64,000 bases of DNA. Source: Agroathelia rolfsii. Lineage: Eukaryota > Basidiomycota > Agaricomycetes > Amylocorticiales > Amylocorticiaceae. The stretch is taken from positions 1,833,001 through 1,897,000 of the forward strand of contig JABRWF010000005.1 in the NCBI GenBank assembly GCA_018343915.1, written 5' to 3'. The notes beneath the pieces are model-generated. The model ran no database searches and was not told where the DNA came from. It saw nothing but the letters and a program-made list of their open reading frames with translations. This document shows positions 1 through 13,157 of the stretch, one piece after another; positions within the stretch are counted from its first letter, which is position 1, and each line of letters begins with the position of its first letter. Position numbers and translations under genes: made by a program.

Positions 1-362
1 TTTCAACTCGCCGTGATGGAGCAAATATTACAATGATTAAATGGTGAAACTGGACGCACTTCGGTGCCCATCCTTGTTTTCGACAACAACAGCAGCTGCA
101 AGGTAAACGCTAAGCGCTGGCTTATATGTCTATATCGGCAAATACAGAACGCTTGGAATCACAACTTTGTGATGCGTGGGTTGATGCGGCACCAGCACAA
201 GACTCTCAGGCACTTGGCACTCGCTATCAAGCAGACTAGCAACTTCTGAAAGCTATCATTAATGAGCTATTATCATGTAAGCTATTACTAATTAGTTATG
301 AATGTTTACAGTTACATTTTCTAAGGTGTCTATCATGTAGCAGCAATAATATGTAAGATCCG

Positions 363-1733
<1,371 letters not shown>

Positions 1734-1782
1734 AGATTCCGTTTATTAATGGTTCTTGGAACAACGTAATGAACGAGACACA

Positions 1783-1892
1783 GCGGGGGATTTCAAATGA
1801 TATTTGCCCTTAGCCGATCGGCAAATGAGTCTTAGCCAGTCATATGGCTCGTTTCTCATCTGTTAATGCGAATATCATTTGAAACCCCCCGC
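1783..1892. repeat. MITE-like element, copy 1
   Basis: A 110-bp element with about 25-bp terminal inverted repeats beginning GCGGGGGATTTCAAATGATA and ending with the near-perfect complement. The interior contains TAGCCGATCGGCAAA, also present in the second copy at 4863-4964. No coding capacity. I could not define a clear target-site duplication. It lies 50 bp upstream of the lost start of the decayed OYE copy. Confidence 0.7.
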
Positions 1893-2582
1893 CGTGAGAG
1901 CAAACAGTGGACGAAGTTCACCGGTTCCGGAATTGACATTCCCGGATGGCGATAACCTAACTGGATGCAGCTCGAACAACTCCAACTCAAGGATTTTTGT
2001 TGTTAATAACGGCCCATTGACGAATAGTGGATACAATTTGGTACCCAAGGTCAGTTACATCAACATATAGTCTAGTCTAGTAAGATTGACATAAGCTCCC
2101 ACTGGCCACTCCTCCCAGTGAGAAATCTATTCAGGCTGTGTCCGTTCCTCAATCATGTTTGAGCTAGCCTTACTGGTGGTATCTGCTCAAACTTCCGGGT
2201 CAAACCAAAGTAGAAAGGGCATAGAATCGTCCTGATTTTTTTTTTTAAGAGACAAGCCGTATATGAAGGCCTGTGATCGACGACCCTTTCGGGTTCACGG
2301 GTTCACGGGTTTACTTGAAGGTTCCACTGGCTATCTAACAAATAAATAATTTTCCGAGTCATCTTTGGACACAATATTTTCAATTTATTTTTCCTCTTTC
2401 AAATTAGCTTTAGAGCTCAGCATCTATATGTTGCCAGTATTGAAAGCGCGGGATGGATCAGATTGTAATATCTTGAGGTCCTGATCCCCGGGTTTACGAT
2501 CATTACTGCCCGTTCATAATCTTCAAAAATACTTATAAATCAACTAATATAAATATGAGTCGTGAGAAATACAGTCTATTTT
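1893..2582. other. Intergenic stretch between the two OYE copies
   Basis: No convincing gene. It holds a short tandem GGTTCACG run near 2289-2312, a T-run near 2238 and AT-rich sequence. The end near 2582 is the probable 3' flank of the intact OYE gene. Confidence 0.5.
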
Positions 2583-3938
2583 TTAACGAGCTTGCTCTGG
2601 AGCATCGGCGTAAGTCTTATAAGTGATATATCCATCCATGCCATTCGTATAATAAGTTGAACGGTCTCCCTTAGTTATCGGAAGATCGTTCCTGAGTCGC
2701 TCCACAAGATCGGGCTATAGCGAGACAAGCATCAGTATCAATAAGCCGAAAAATAAGGGGAATAGCAGACGTTGGCGATAAAATAGCGACCATATGCTAT
2801 GAGGTCACCAGTTTGTTCGCAATGCTTGATCCCTTCTGAGCGAGTGTATCCTCCCGCAGATATGAATGGTTTCGGCGCCCATATTTGGCGCAGAAAGTCG
2901 TTTGAGTCAGTTTCCGAAAGGGGAGTAACGTCATCCACACCCTCTGTGCGTGGTTCAATGACGTGAAGGTAGGCGAAAGAAGGTAATCGACCCCGGATTT
3001 CTTGCACCAGGCGGCTGTAAGTGGGAATGGGATCGCTCATGCGCATGCCTGAAGATGCTCTTGATGAGAGTCGAGTAGTAGCTGATTTTTTTTGTCATAC
3101 CGTTTAACCTGCTCCATGGACTCAACCTCAGGCCTGTCCTTTCTTGACCAACTGCTTGCGACACTGCTTCAATCAATTCCAAAGGGAATCTGATCCTGTT
3201 CTCAATTGAACCACCGTATTCATCGGTACGTTGGTTAGAGATATCCTGTTTAGATTGATCAGTATTCATTCCGGGTCTCTGAGAAAAATTGAAGCATACC
3301 TGGATGAATTGCTCAACAAGGTAACCATTGGCACCCTGTGTAGGGATGACGGCCGATTAATCATCAAATTTACTTTGAGCATGCAAAGCGCCTACATGTA
3401 CTTCTACCCCATCAAATCCAGCTTCATGTACTGCTCGTCTTGCAGCCGATGCAAAAATCCGGATTATTTCTTTGATCTCTTCTCTTGTAAGTTCTCGTGG
3501 AACAGGAGATCCATCTATGGCAATGGGCGATGGAGCGAGTTGAGGGCCGATAAAAACAGCTCGTCCTCCCATCCATAGTTGAGCGATGATATAGGACCCC
3601 TTTTCATGAACAGCATCCGTGACCTGTAACGGTGCAGTTAGTATACGAGCAAGAGAGATAAATGGCTCACTTACTTTTTTCCAAGATTTAATTTGTGCAT
3701 CAGTGTACAGACCAGGAATGTTGGGATAGGTGCCGTGAGAGGGCGAAATCGCGACCCCTTCTGCGACAATGAGAGTGCCAGGTGTTGCGGATCGCTGCGA
3801 ATAGTATGTAGCAGCCGCTTCAGGTTGTACACCTTCCGCATTAGCACGAAGACGTGTCAAGGGTGCCATGGCTACACGAGTGGATAGCTCCAGGGGCCCT
3901 ATTTTGATTGGCTCGAAGAGTTTTGGTGTAGAGAGCAT
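2583..3938 (-). CDS. Old Yellow Enzyme family NADH:flavin oxidoreductase
   Basis: Predicted FMN-dependent ene-reductase (12-oxophytodienoate reductase-like) that would reduce activated C=C bonds with NAD(P)H in the cytosol. Six exons (3675-3938, 3396-3623, 3300-3335, 3101-3245, 2771-3048, 2583-2714) give about 360 residues, the usual family length. Visible family blocks in order: KLFEPIKIGPLELSTRV at the N-terminus, GVEVHGANGYLVEQFIQ (loop with the substrate-binding His region), TDEYGGSIENR with the active-site Tyr, RLSPWSR, and FISAGGYTR plus AYGRYFIANPDLVERL at the FMN phosphate end. The start ATG at 3938 sits 55 bp downstream of a TATAAAAG box. The last-but-one donor (GTCTGC) is weak but gives the family-typical IANPDL junction. 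It is the intact member of a tandem pair. The natural substrate cannot be read from sequence. Confidence 0.9.
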
Positions 3939-3992
3939 TTCGAATATCTTTGGTATGGGTAGAAGTAATAAATCATGGCTAGAGAGTGATGC

Positions 3993-4000
3993 CTTTTATA
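3993..4000 (-). promoter_or_regulatory. TATA box of the intact OYE gene
   Basis: TATAAAAG on the minus strand, 55 bp upstream of the start ATG at 3938. Position and sequence fit a fungal core promoter. Confidence 0.5.
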
Positions 4001-4439
4001 CTAGACGCACTGAGAGGCGCAGGAAATCATGACCAGATATAATTCTCGTAATAGTGATTCAGATTCATAAGCCAAGCCGGTCTATCTGAAGAGTAGCAGC
4101 GATGGATGGACATTACTGAACGCGTTCGTTAATGAAATCAACTTTCCAAATCGATTCGAAGACTGTCACTGATAGTCACCTCAAAGACATAAACAATAAT
4201 CTTGGTCAAGGCTGAAATAGCAATCAGAGCTCAAAAATTTCCTCTTCGCGGTTCCACTGTGCCAGGTTCGCACAACCTTGCAAGTAACAGGTGGGGCATC
4301 GAGTGGTAATCCAGCTTATTCAGGTTATCCGGTTTCGGAATTACCATTCTTGCATGGTGACTATGGGGAATACTGATATGTTCACAATCTTTGACACAGA
4401 GGAGGATTTCATGATAGTCGATCAGCAAACACTCTAGAT

Positions 4440-4497
4440 CTCGCTCCGGAGTTTCTCAAGGAAAAGCGTAGTTTCTACCAATACTTCTACCAATTAG
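4440..4497. repeat. Solo arm related to the inverted-repeat element at 49.3 kb
   Basis: Contains AAGCG followed by TTTCTACCAATACTTCTACCA, closely matching the left arm of the element at 49316-49526 (AAGCGCCATTCCTACCAATACTTC and on). The matching right arm is not seen here, so this may be a truncated copy. Confidence 0.5.
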
Positions 4498-4535
4498 CCG
4501 TGTTCAATTATATTCAACACCCTTGTTCACGCTCA

Positions 4536-4850
4536 GGTACGGAAGGACCCTCGAATACCTGTGACAACCTTTTTCGCAAGTCCGGACAAATTAATATCCA
4601 AATTTGGGAATTTGCTTCCGGAGCTCTAGACAAATACGGCTATTGTGGACCAAAGAAACCACTTGTCACAGAGTGTCACATATCACGTAGAAGTTTTTTT
4701 TTGGGAAAGTTGTATGCTGCGAGGCCCAAAATCGGTGCTAGCAAGGCTGGACTTCCTTTTTTGAAAAGTCACGTTTTCCAGACAAATTAGGCCTTATAGG
4801 ACCGATTTTGCGAAAAAGGTTGTCATAGGTATTCGAGGGTCCCGGTACGG
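4536..4850. repeat. Inverted-repeat element (MITE-like)
   Basis: About 50-bp arms at 4536-4585 and 4802-4850 are inverted copies; both carry the GGACCCTCGAATACCT and GACAACCTTTTTCGCAA blocks. The interior of about 215 bp has no plausible coding sequence. It lies directly beside the second copy of the GCGGGGG element and a related solo arm, forming a nest of short elements. No transposase is present, so it would be non-autonomous. Confidence 0.7.
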
Positions 4851-4862
4851 ACAACCAACACA

Positions 4863-4964
4863 GCGGGGGATAATTGCCTTTAGCCGATCGGCAAACGGGC
4901 CTCACCCAATCAGATGACTTGTTTTTCATCTGTTAAATGCGAGTATCATTTGAAATCTCCCCCC
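4863..4964. repeat. MITE-like element, copy 2
   Basis: Second copy of the element at 1783-1892. The shared interior is TAGCCGATCGGCAAA and the shared right end is ATCATTTGAAA plus a C-run. The left terminal repeat is shortened: the TTTCAAATGATA block after GCGGGGGA is missing, giving about 102 bp. Confidence 0.7.
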
Positions 4965-5205
4965 TGTATGCTAGTAAGAAAATGAGGCCGAAATTCTCAT
5001 CACGTGATCAAGCTTCGTCAAGCCGTCACAGTGTTACTTTTGTTGCCATTTCCGGAATTCGTCGTCAGTTGTGACAGCGGGAGTTTATTCTACTGGAATT
5101 ATAAGTTCAAGCTCATAAAGCTCCTTTGCGCACCTCTCCTGGACCTATTTCCACCCTCCTACGCTCTTTGGCTGATTGGCATAGCTTGGGTTGTTTGAGT
5201 AGATT

Positions 5206-8200
5206 ATGGCATCTTCGTCATCCTCCGGACCTCCTCGCTTGCAATTGTCTATTCCCTCTGGCACTGGCAGCTTCAAACGGAGCTTTGAAGAGTTTGATAT
5301 TGACCTAGAGGCAGGTCCCGATGGTACAAGCACTTCAGTCAGCATATCCCAGGGATTATCTAATGGGAGCGAGCCGAACAAGCGTGCCAGAAGTGAAGAT
5401 TTTGGGACGTCCGCATTTGTTGCACCTGATGCTGGGCCTTCAACCATTACTGGTGCTCCTTCTCACAGTTCTACTCCGATACCCCTCGACGACGCAGACA
5501 ACCTGCAGCAAACTGATCATAGCACATCATCTACTGAGACTCAGGAAGATCTTTCCACGTCTTTAGAGCGGACCGCCGCCTTTGATCGATCTATTTCACC
5601 ATTGCGCCACACTCCTCCCCCAGTTGTGACACCTTTACCTCCTATACTTCCCCCCATACAGGTGACGGCACCACTCGTCGACGAAGAAATGGGACTTGAT
5701 GATATCATGGAACATGGAAACATTCACTCTCATATGACGAATTCTCATTATGTCTCCTTTGATTCGGAGACTAGCCCAGTACCTACTGAAACCGTCTCCG
5801 AATTTCATGTCGATCTGCACTCACCCACGACCCCAGAAAGTGATATGGGGCTGGTGGAATCAACGCAAGATTATATACCGCAGCTTCCCGATCTTTCCTT
5901 CGACCCCATTGCACACTCTCCCTTGCGTGTGCCTGTGATACCCGTTGCCTCCGCCTTCGAAGAGGTTGATCATACCAGATCTTCACCTATGCCTTTGTAT
6001 CATTCGGTGAATCCTTCTTCCTTGCATGTGGGTCCGGATACCGGAAGACATCTTTTCCCTACGCCTGGTGTGAATTCACCTGTTCGATCAGATGTGCCGC
6101 TACGCGTGGGATTACTTACAAGACCCATCAGTACATCATCGCACTCTGCACACATACCTAGGAATGAGCCTCGGGCTGATAGTTGGGAAGGTACTGAAGA
6201 GTCTACCAACGACGATACACCTTCCAGAACCTCCGGTGGACGGTCGTGGCAGGATTTTAGAAGACCATACTCGCACACCAGTTCCAGGAACATTTCATCT
6301 CGGCCTTTACCGCCTCGCAGTACATCACCTATATTCCCGCCTTCTTTTACAGATAGAGAGGGATGGCCATTCGGTGATAATGCCCTGCCAGATCGTCATA
6401 GCAATAGACGTAGTCCCTTCGTGAGGTCAGACCACCATACTTACGATTCGAATGAGGTACCAACTCGCTCAAACCACCATATACCGAGTGAGGTCGTGAA
6501 CAGTGAAAGTAACCAGTCTGTTATAACGGAGCCAGCATCGTTAAACAGCCCTAGATCAACAAGAGCTGTAACTTCAGAAGGCTCCTTTGATTTGGCATTC
6601 CTAGATACTGAAACCATTCAGTTGGTCGCCGAACTAGATGCCCTTAGAGAACGTCTAATATCAGCACGCCGACGTAGTTGTGAGTAACATACTTTTGCAT
6701 GTTCTATATACCGTCACCTCAGACTGATCTGGCCAGCACGCTCTGAGGATCATAATAGTCGCACTGGTCCATCTTCATCCCTCCCTAGGAGTAGTCGAAG
6801 TAGCTTATTAGCACACGGATTAAGTAAGGTTCTGTCCTAATCAATATGACTCATGATTAACAGTTTTGCAGGAGTTCACCCAACAAGTTCCCTTCGCAGT
6901 TCCTCACAACTTGAGCAAGGAAACCAGCCTAACATATTGCGAGACCACAGTTCAACTGCAGCTATCTCAAATATTGAGGATGCTAGTAAGTTCCCCTTCA
7001 GTCAGAGACAACGGACCGTAATTTGATAATCTCTTTCTAGGGCGTTTCATTGGTTCTGTCAATGAGCTATTGGACGATGAGCGTGAGCCGAATAGGACAC
7101 CTTCTCAGGACAATGGAGAGCGGAGTTCACTCAGGACGCGCCGCTCGACAGGCACTCTTGATCGTGAAAACGAGCCATCATTGGCACGGATGAGCCAAAG
7201 AAGAGAAGGCCATTATCTTCCTAGCAACATGCCCTGGCTTGAAGGCGCGGGTACCGCAGAATCTGACTGGCTGAACACACTTAACAATGAGCGTCGAAGA
7301 AGGGAGACAACCGGGCGCACTCTGGGGAACGCCCGTCCTCCGAGATCATATATAAACTGGGACTATGGACGGGACAGTCTTTTCGCGCCATTTTCAGAAC
7401 GTGATACGGAGATTTCTTCAACAGCTGGAGTGTCGAGTAATCCGTTCTACGACACGTGGGTTTCTTCACCTCGAGTCTTGTCCCGGCTCAGGAACGAATT
7501 ATTTGACTCCGCGGACGATGGGGAGCACTTGCAGGAGGATATACGCCCTTCACAATCGGCATTCCCCAGCTCTATCCATAACTTGGCTGAAACGTCTAGA
7601 CGTGGTAATACCTTTGGCCGCTTCCACTCAGGAGCCGCCTCTAATTCTCGACACACTTCATGGACTGAGACGCCCTTGAGCCGTAGGAACTATCTGCCAT
7701 CCGTCCACCGTTCACGATGGGATGACGTGTACGATGAAATTGACAGAGAGACTCATAGGAGTGAGACTCACCATACGTCTCGACCGCATGTGTCTTCACG
7801 TCCAAGCTCTCGTAATAATTCCCCTGCGGGCATTGAAAGATCCAGCTCATTACGACCAGTACAGAGACCCGCCCGACCGACATCCGGATATACTTCTATT
7901 GATATTAATCTGTATCCACCTGGCCTGTTACGTGACTCCTTGCAACGCTCAATTGATCGAGAGCGCGAGCTGGAAGCTATGTGGGAGGCTTCAACAGCCC
8001 AGGATCTGCAATCTAATCGCAGTCGTCCGTCTACCGATCTGTTGCAAGCACCATCTCTACCACCACTTTCCTTTGGGTCCAATGACGAATGGCTGGGAGA
8101 GCACCGAGCAAACAATTTACATGTATGTCTGCTTATACCTTTCGCTTTACTACTCGTGCTGAAATTAAACAGGACCGATCATCCCTTTCAGCTCATAGTA

Positions 8201-9743
8201 TAAGGGATTCTTCTCAGTCAGGGTAAGCAAAATATGTGCTATTTCTTTTCGCTCACTTACGACCATTTAGAACGTCGAGGCATCGCACAGAAGGGTCGAG
8301 AGAGCATCGCACTAGCACCTCCAATCAACGAAGATATCCTGATGGAGATAACAACAGATCTTCATCAGATCTTCATGATGTTCTGGTTAGAACGGCGCGA
8401 GCATCACGAATCCTCACTTCAAGTACAGAGGGCAGCGGTTGGACTGAAGTAGACAACGATCGTCCGCGATACAACCCTGCGGTCCCTCTTGGACCAACTC
8501 GTGTAGACACTTGGGGAAGTTTGGAAGATGACCACGAACATCCTTCAACTTCTTCTCCCAGCGCTCTCAGAATTGGCCGCAGACGTGGCTTTCCAGGACG
8601 TCTTTCCAATCCTTCAAGTGCCGTAAGCGGTGCACGTAGTTCATCTCCTACGGAGTTGCCTTCCAACAACTCTCGATCCGGTCGCTCGTATTTCAGCGAC
8701 GATGGATCAACACCTCATCACTTACAGCACAACGCAGCCGAAAGATTAGATGGGATTGCGCGGTTCAGAGCTTTTCGTGAGCAACATCAATCGAACACAA
8801 TTCCCTTCCCTAGTGGACTTGGTCTTTTCAGTAGGCCGAGCCGACTTGCCGATAGTTTAGGAGATTTCGTCGTAAGATTCAAATTACTTTCTTTAACCCT
8901 CGAGCTCCCGGTATTGATTTTCTAATTCTGCTGCAGCGAGACGAGGAGTTTGACGATACTTACGAAGCACTACTTTCCCTGGGTACACGCATCGGCACTG
9001 CTCGGCCTCGAGGCGTCCCTGCTAGCGTCCTTTCGACATTCCGGAGTGGAGTGTACAGGGATTTTGCTGGTCCGGATTGTGACAAGCGATGCCCCATCTG
9101 TTTGGACGACGTACGAATGCCTAATTCACTCTTTTGTTCATTATTCATTCAGCTTTACTTTTTAGTATCAACCGGATCATTCTATTCTCAAACTAAATGA
9201 TTGTAGACATTGGTTACATAGAGATTGCCTTGAGGTAAGGATGACCTTTTCAATCATAAATGACATATCCGCTTAATTGTTGTGAAGCAATGGTTGCAAA
9301 GCGCCTCTACATGCCCAGTTTGCAGGAAAACTGTACGCAGAACTCCTTTGACTTCAACTTCCGAAACGGGTCAGACGACGCCTTCGGCTGGATCTAGTAC
9401 AACTAGATCGGGCCGGCACTCAATCAGACGCAGACCTCTCTCTTCCATTGCCGAACGTTTCCGAGATTTGCAGGCACAGCATCAATCATCAAATCATGCT
9501 ACCAATACTTCTCAAGGTGCCGGTGCTAATTCACAGTTGCCCTTGTCAAGTACGGACCTATCATCCAACATTCTTGCCTCGGAAACTCCGTCTCAAGCTA
9601 CTCTTAGTCTTCACGCGGAAACTGAAGCTCCTACTCTTAACAACTGGGACACAGTCATATCTGGATATCTCATGAGGCGTAGTAGTAATCGTAGGAGGTT
9701 TGGGGGGTCTTCTAATACTGGTCTGAACCAGGACACTTCATAA
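5206..9743 (+). CDS. Large disordered RING-H2 finger protein (putative E3 ubiquitin ligase)
   Basis: Predicted ubiquitin ligase with a very long, Ser/Pro/Arg-rich, low-complexity N-terminal region (roughly 1000 residues) and one C-terminal RING. The RING is assembled over three exons: CPICLDD ends at 9109, YQPDHSILKLNDCRHWLHRDCLE is the small exon after the acceptor near 9165, and QWLQSASTCPVCRK starts at 9289. Together they give C-x2-C ... C-x-H-x2-H-x2-C ... C-x2-C, a C3H2C3 (RING-H2) pattern with all eight ligands. Upstream exons join in frame across introns near 6681, 6822, 6987, 8123, 8222 and 8872. A helical VAELDALRERLISARRR stretch precedes the first intron. The start at 5206 opens with a Ser-rich MASSSSSGPP. 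No transmembrane segment is visible, so it is probably soluble. Substrate unknown. Confidence 0.85.
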
Positions 9744-10085
9744 TCGTCAACAATCTACTGACAACATCAGTATCTGAACTTGAAGTTAATTTCTTCTCCT
9801 TTTCCATATCTCGCTCACTGAACTACCTGATTCAGAAGTATAACACACAGCTAACCCGGATTGCTATTTTTTCACGTTATGTATGTATGTGTTTTGTATC
9901 GGATGTACATTATAAGCAATCGATATTGTCAAATATAATTTATTCTTTTACAAAGGGCCAATGTTGATAAGAAACCATTTGTTGGAGTAGGTGGACATAT
10001 AGGCACAAGAAAGAGAAAAACCGATAAATAGCAAGGATATCTCGGACAGGACTCCATCAATCTTGCAGGGTAATAATAATGAATG
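9744..10085. other. Convergent intergenic spacer
   Basis: AT-rich 3' flanks of two convergent genes. AATATAATTTATT-like sequence near 9935-9950 could serve 3'-end formation. No gene seen. Confidence 0.4.
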
Positions 10086-11333
10086 TCAATCATACTTGCT
10101 CAGCGTCTCCTCCAGAGCATCTGCGTCAAAAGACAGTTCGTCGCCATAGCTTGAATCAGGGTCTATGGATTGCATGGAGACATCTTCAGCTTCGTCGTCC
10201 GAAGCGATGGCATTAGCGCCTTGGGATGATGTCCGAAGGAATGTTGTGCTTCGAGTCGTTGGCGTAGAGGATGAAGAGGGTGTAATGGGTATCAAGCGCG
10301 TAGTGGGCCTCTTGGTTGTTGAGGCTATCGTTGTGATTGTTGTTGTCGAACCGGATCCATGATTGATTAAGGGAGATCGAAATGGCTTGGATGTGGTCGT
10401 CGCAAAGCTTGAAGACGTTGTTGGCCGCATGCCAAGGCGTGAGCGGCTTTGCGACCGTGAAGGTTGACTTGGTGACGGGGACTCTGAGAAAGTGTTCGAA
10501 TAATCGTCTGGTACTGTCGTTTTCATAATGGGAGTCGCACTTGTAGAGGTATCAAAGCGAGGCGCTCGTGAGGGTTTGTAAGTTTCAGGGGGATTAGACA
10601 CTCTAGCAAGTGATAGGCATGTGCTCTGGACTTCCATAGCTACATCCTGTTGTGCTTGATCTTGTTTGTGGTCCTGGGCGGCAAGTATAACAGGAGGTGG
10701 AGCCATAGTACCCAGCTTCTTAGGAACTGGGGGTGGAGGCATCTCCTTGGACATCAAAGCAACTGATGCAGGGTTTGGGCGTGTACTTGAGCTCGTTCCC
10801 GAATATTTTTTCGACAAATCAGACACGCCCCTTGATCCTGAGGGAGAATTCACATATACTCCACGTTTTGAACGCCTATTTTCTTTCTCCCTTTGCAAAG
10901 ACCCTGTGGCAGAAGTTCCAACCAAGTCTGTTGATGAAGAGCGAGTTTTGATTTGTCGCTTTTTGTGGATCTTGGTATTCTCGTTGACCTTTTCTGATAC
11001 ACCCTTGATTATATCCAAGAAATTCGGCGGGGGTGACGACGCGACGGTAGTTCCTGCTCCTACAGTACCAAGCGAATTACGACCACGCAGGCTAGTTCGT
11101 GATTTTGAGGACAACGCCTGGTTGCACGATGAGGGCGTTGAGATCAGGACCGAGGAATGGTTGGGTGAGAAACGTTGTGAACTCCTGGGAGCTTCCAGAC
11201 ATCTGAAATAGAACCAGGCTCATTGATGGACTGGGATCGACGTACGGGAAGAGGTTCGTTTGGATTCAGATATAAGATTGGCTAGTGCTGGGGCCTGAGA
11301 CCCCTGCCATACGACATGGTCTATAGTATCCAT
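10086..11333 (-). CDS. Unrecognised Ser/Thr-rich protein
   Basis: I do not recognise a family. The main exon encodes about 370 residues rich in Ser, Thr, Pro and Arg, with basic patches (KIHKKRQIKTR, ENRRSKRG), a poly-Pro stretch (MPPPPVPKK), an SQSRSR-type segment, and an acidic C-terminus ending DALEETLSKYD. A short upstream exon beginning with ATG at 11333 (MDTIDHVVWQGSQAPA) joins through an intron of about 65-80 nt; the exact acceptor is uncertain because the nearest TTTCAG does not keep frame, whereas an AG a few bases later does. Composition suggests a largely disordered, perhaps nuclear, protein. It is convergent with the RING gene. Confidence 0.55.
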
Positions 11334-11689
11334 GACCAGATGAGAAGTTAGCTACCAGAGTGGATAGTATACTAGTAGGTTCAAGTTACGAGTGCGGCTG
11401 CCATTCTAAGTAATTGTCAGTTATTGACGTGTTGTTTGTCCCTTGACGCGTCTTATAATAATAATAATAATAATATAAGGTAGAGAATACCACTAATATT
11501 TGCCCAGAAACATACTCAGGTACCCCGATACATACGTTTAGCATGGATTATCGACACATTGATTATTGTCTCGGAATTAGCGTATATATCTAGCTAACCA
11601 CTCTCTATCCAGACTGTATGCTCTCTTATTGCGCAATGCCCTGTTGCCAAACGCTTCCCTCCTCAGGATGTAAAGACTACATTTTCTTA

Positions 11690-13157
11690 TTAGCAAAAAT
11701 GCACAAATAGGAATAAAAGCAAGAAACTAACGGCTTCTTCAAGGGAAATCCTGCACAAAGCCTCTAGCACGGCACGCCCAGTCCAAGCTTCCGTATCCAC
11801 CACCTGCTGGGGAGTGATGAAGTCCTTCGACAAGCGGGAAGCAAATACCATCTGAGCTGCAGCCGCACGGATTCGATCGGAAGCCTCGTGCTTCTCAAGC
11901 GCATCAAATTGAATCTTAGTTATCCTCACGCTATTTGAACCAGGAGCCTTATTGCTGGTCAGCCCCGTTGCAATAGTGCTGACAGCAGTAGTTGTCAATG
12001 GTGTGGGCTCCGTAGCATCTACTTCTGGATGTACTGATTGTTGAGGCTTGCTCCAGCTTTTGGCAAGATGAAGCAGCTGGAATGTTTCCATCTATCGATC
12101 TTGCTGAGAAACACTGAACAAAATGCTAATGCATAACACCGTACCTCCAACGTGGCTACTTTGTCGATTTCATTACAAAGCTGTGGTATAAGATGTTCGT
12201 TATGATCTGAAAACGAAGTCTGACGGCCTTGGGATGAGTAAAAGCTATTCCGATATTAGGAAGAAAACTCTAAAAGGGACAGAAAATAATCGCCAACCTA
12301 TCTGCAGATGCATTGATTGTATCGGAAAGAATGGGCGTCGTGATAAAGTTGGGTCTTGTTTCTTCCAAACAGCTAACAATCTGATTCAGTGAGTCGGGTT
12401 CCTTGATGATCATTAGAGCAAAATCACCATGTCATGAAGGCCTTCGTCAACAGGCACCTTGAGGTATGTGTAAATTACGTGAGCCCAATCTAGATACAAT
12501 AGTACGAACCGGCTTGCTGATTCTATACGGTTTCTCTGAGGAAGAACCAGAAACAAAATCGAAATCGTAGTTGCGCGAAATGGCAACGCTGCCCTTGGGC
12601 ACTGCAATAGACCCAGGGGGTACCTCAAGGAGTGCGCCACAAGAGCCCAGTCTGAACCAAAGTTAGTTAAGAGCATGATTATCATTCTAAAAGTATCTCA
12701 CCTTATAATGAGCATGTCACCATGGATGCATTCCCTGGCCTCGCGCACGAAGAAGTCCATATTTGGGTGACCCATACCAATGCTGACAATAGATATTGGA
12801 ACGCCATGATATCTACCTGTTATAGTGATAAACCCACGCTCGGATTCGAGGATGAATGGAATGGGCGAGGAGTCCAGATAAGATGCAATGGCGCGGGCCC
12901 TCGATGGGCTACCTACAGTAACCTAGGCTAAAAAGTCAATGGAGCTGAACATATTTAGAGCCAGAATTAAGCTGACAATCCTGTTCGCCGCTTCTCCCAT
13001 CCTGATCCCAAGATGGTAAACACGTCCATCCACAGTGCGGGGAAAGTCTGTAGAGTAATCAATATAACAAGTTTGTTTTTCATCGCATCTTATCAGAATC
13101 AAGAAAAGCACTAGGTTGACCTAAACACGCACTGGCATCGGTGATGGTATCCTTCAT
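11690..13157 (-). CDS. Uridine phosphorylase (PNP/UDP family)
   Basis: Predicted to split uridine with phosphate into uracil and ribose-1-phosphate in pyrimidine salvage. Blocks in order: DGRVYHLGIRMGEAANRI, VTVGSPSRARAIASYLD, SIGMGHPNMDFFVREA, IIRLGSCGALLEVPPGSIAV (phosphate/ribose site with the conserved R-x-G-x-C-G), INASADSFYSSQGR, and ATLEMETFQLLHLA (the family's E-M-E ribose-binding motif). A C-terminal region of about 110 residues follows, ending at 11690. Six or seven exons are needed. One junction is odd: after the PVDEGLHDM segment the frame reaches a TAA at 12413-12415, and reading on needs either a 26-nt intron (12402-12427) or skipping of this segment in a larger intron. That may be a real frameshift. 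Start at 13157 is the ATG of a short first exon. Confidence 0.8.
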
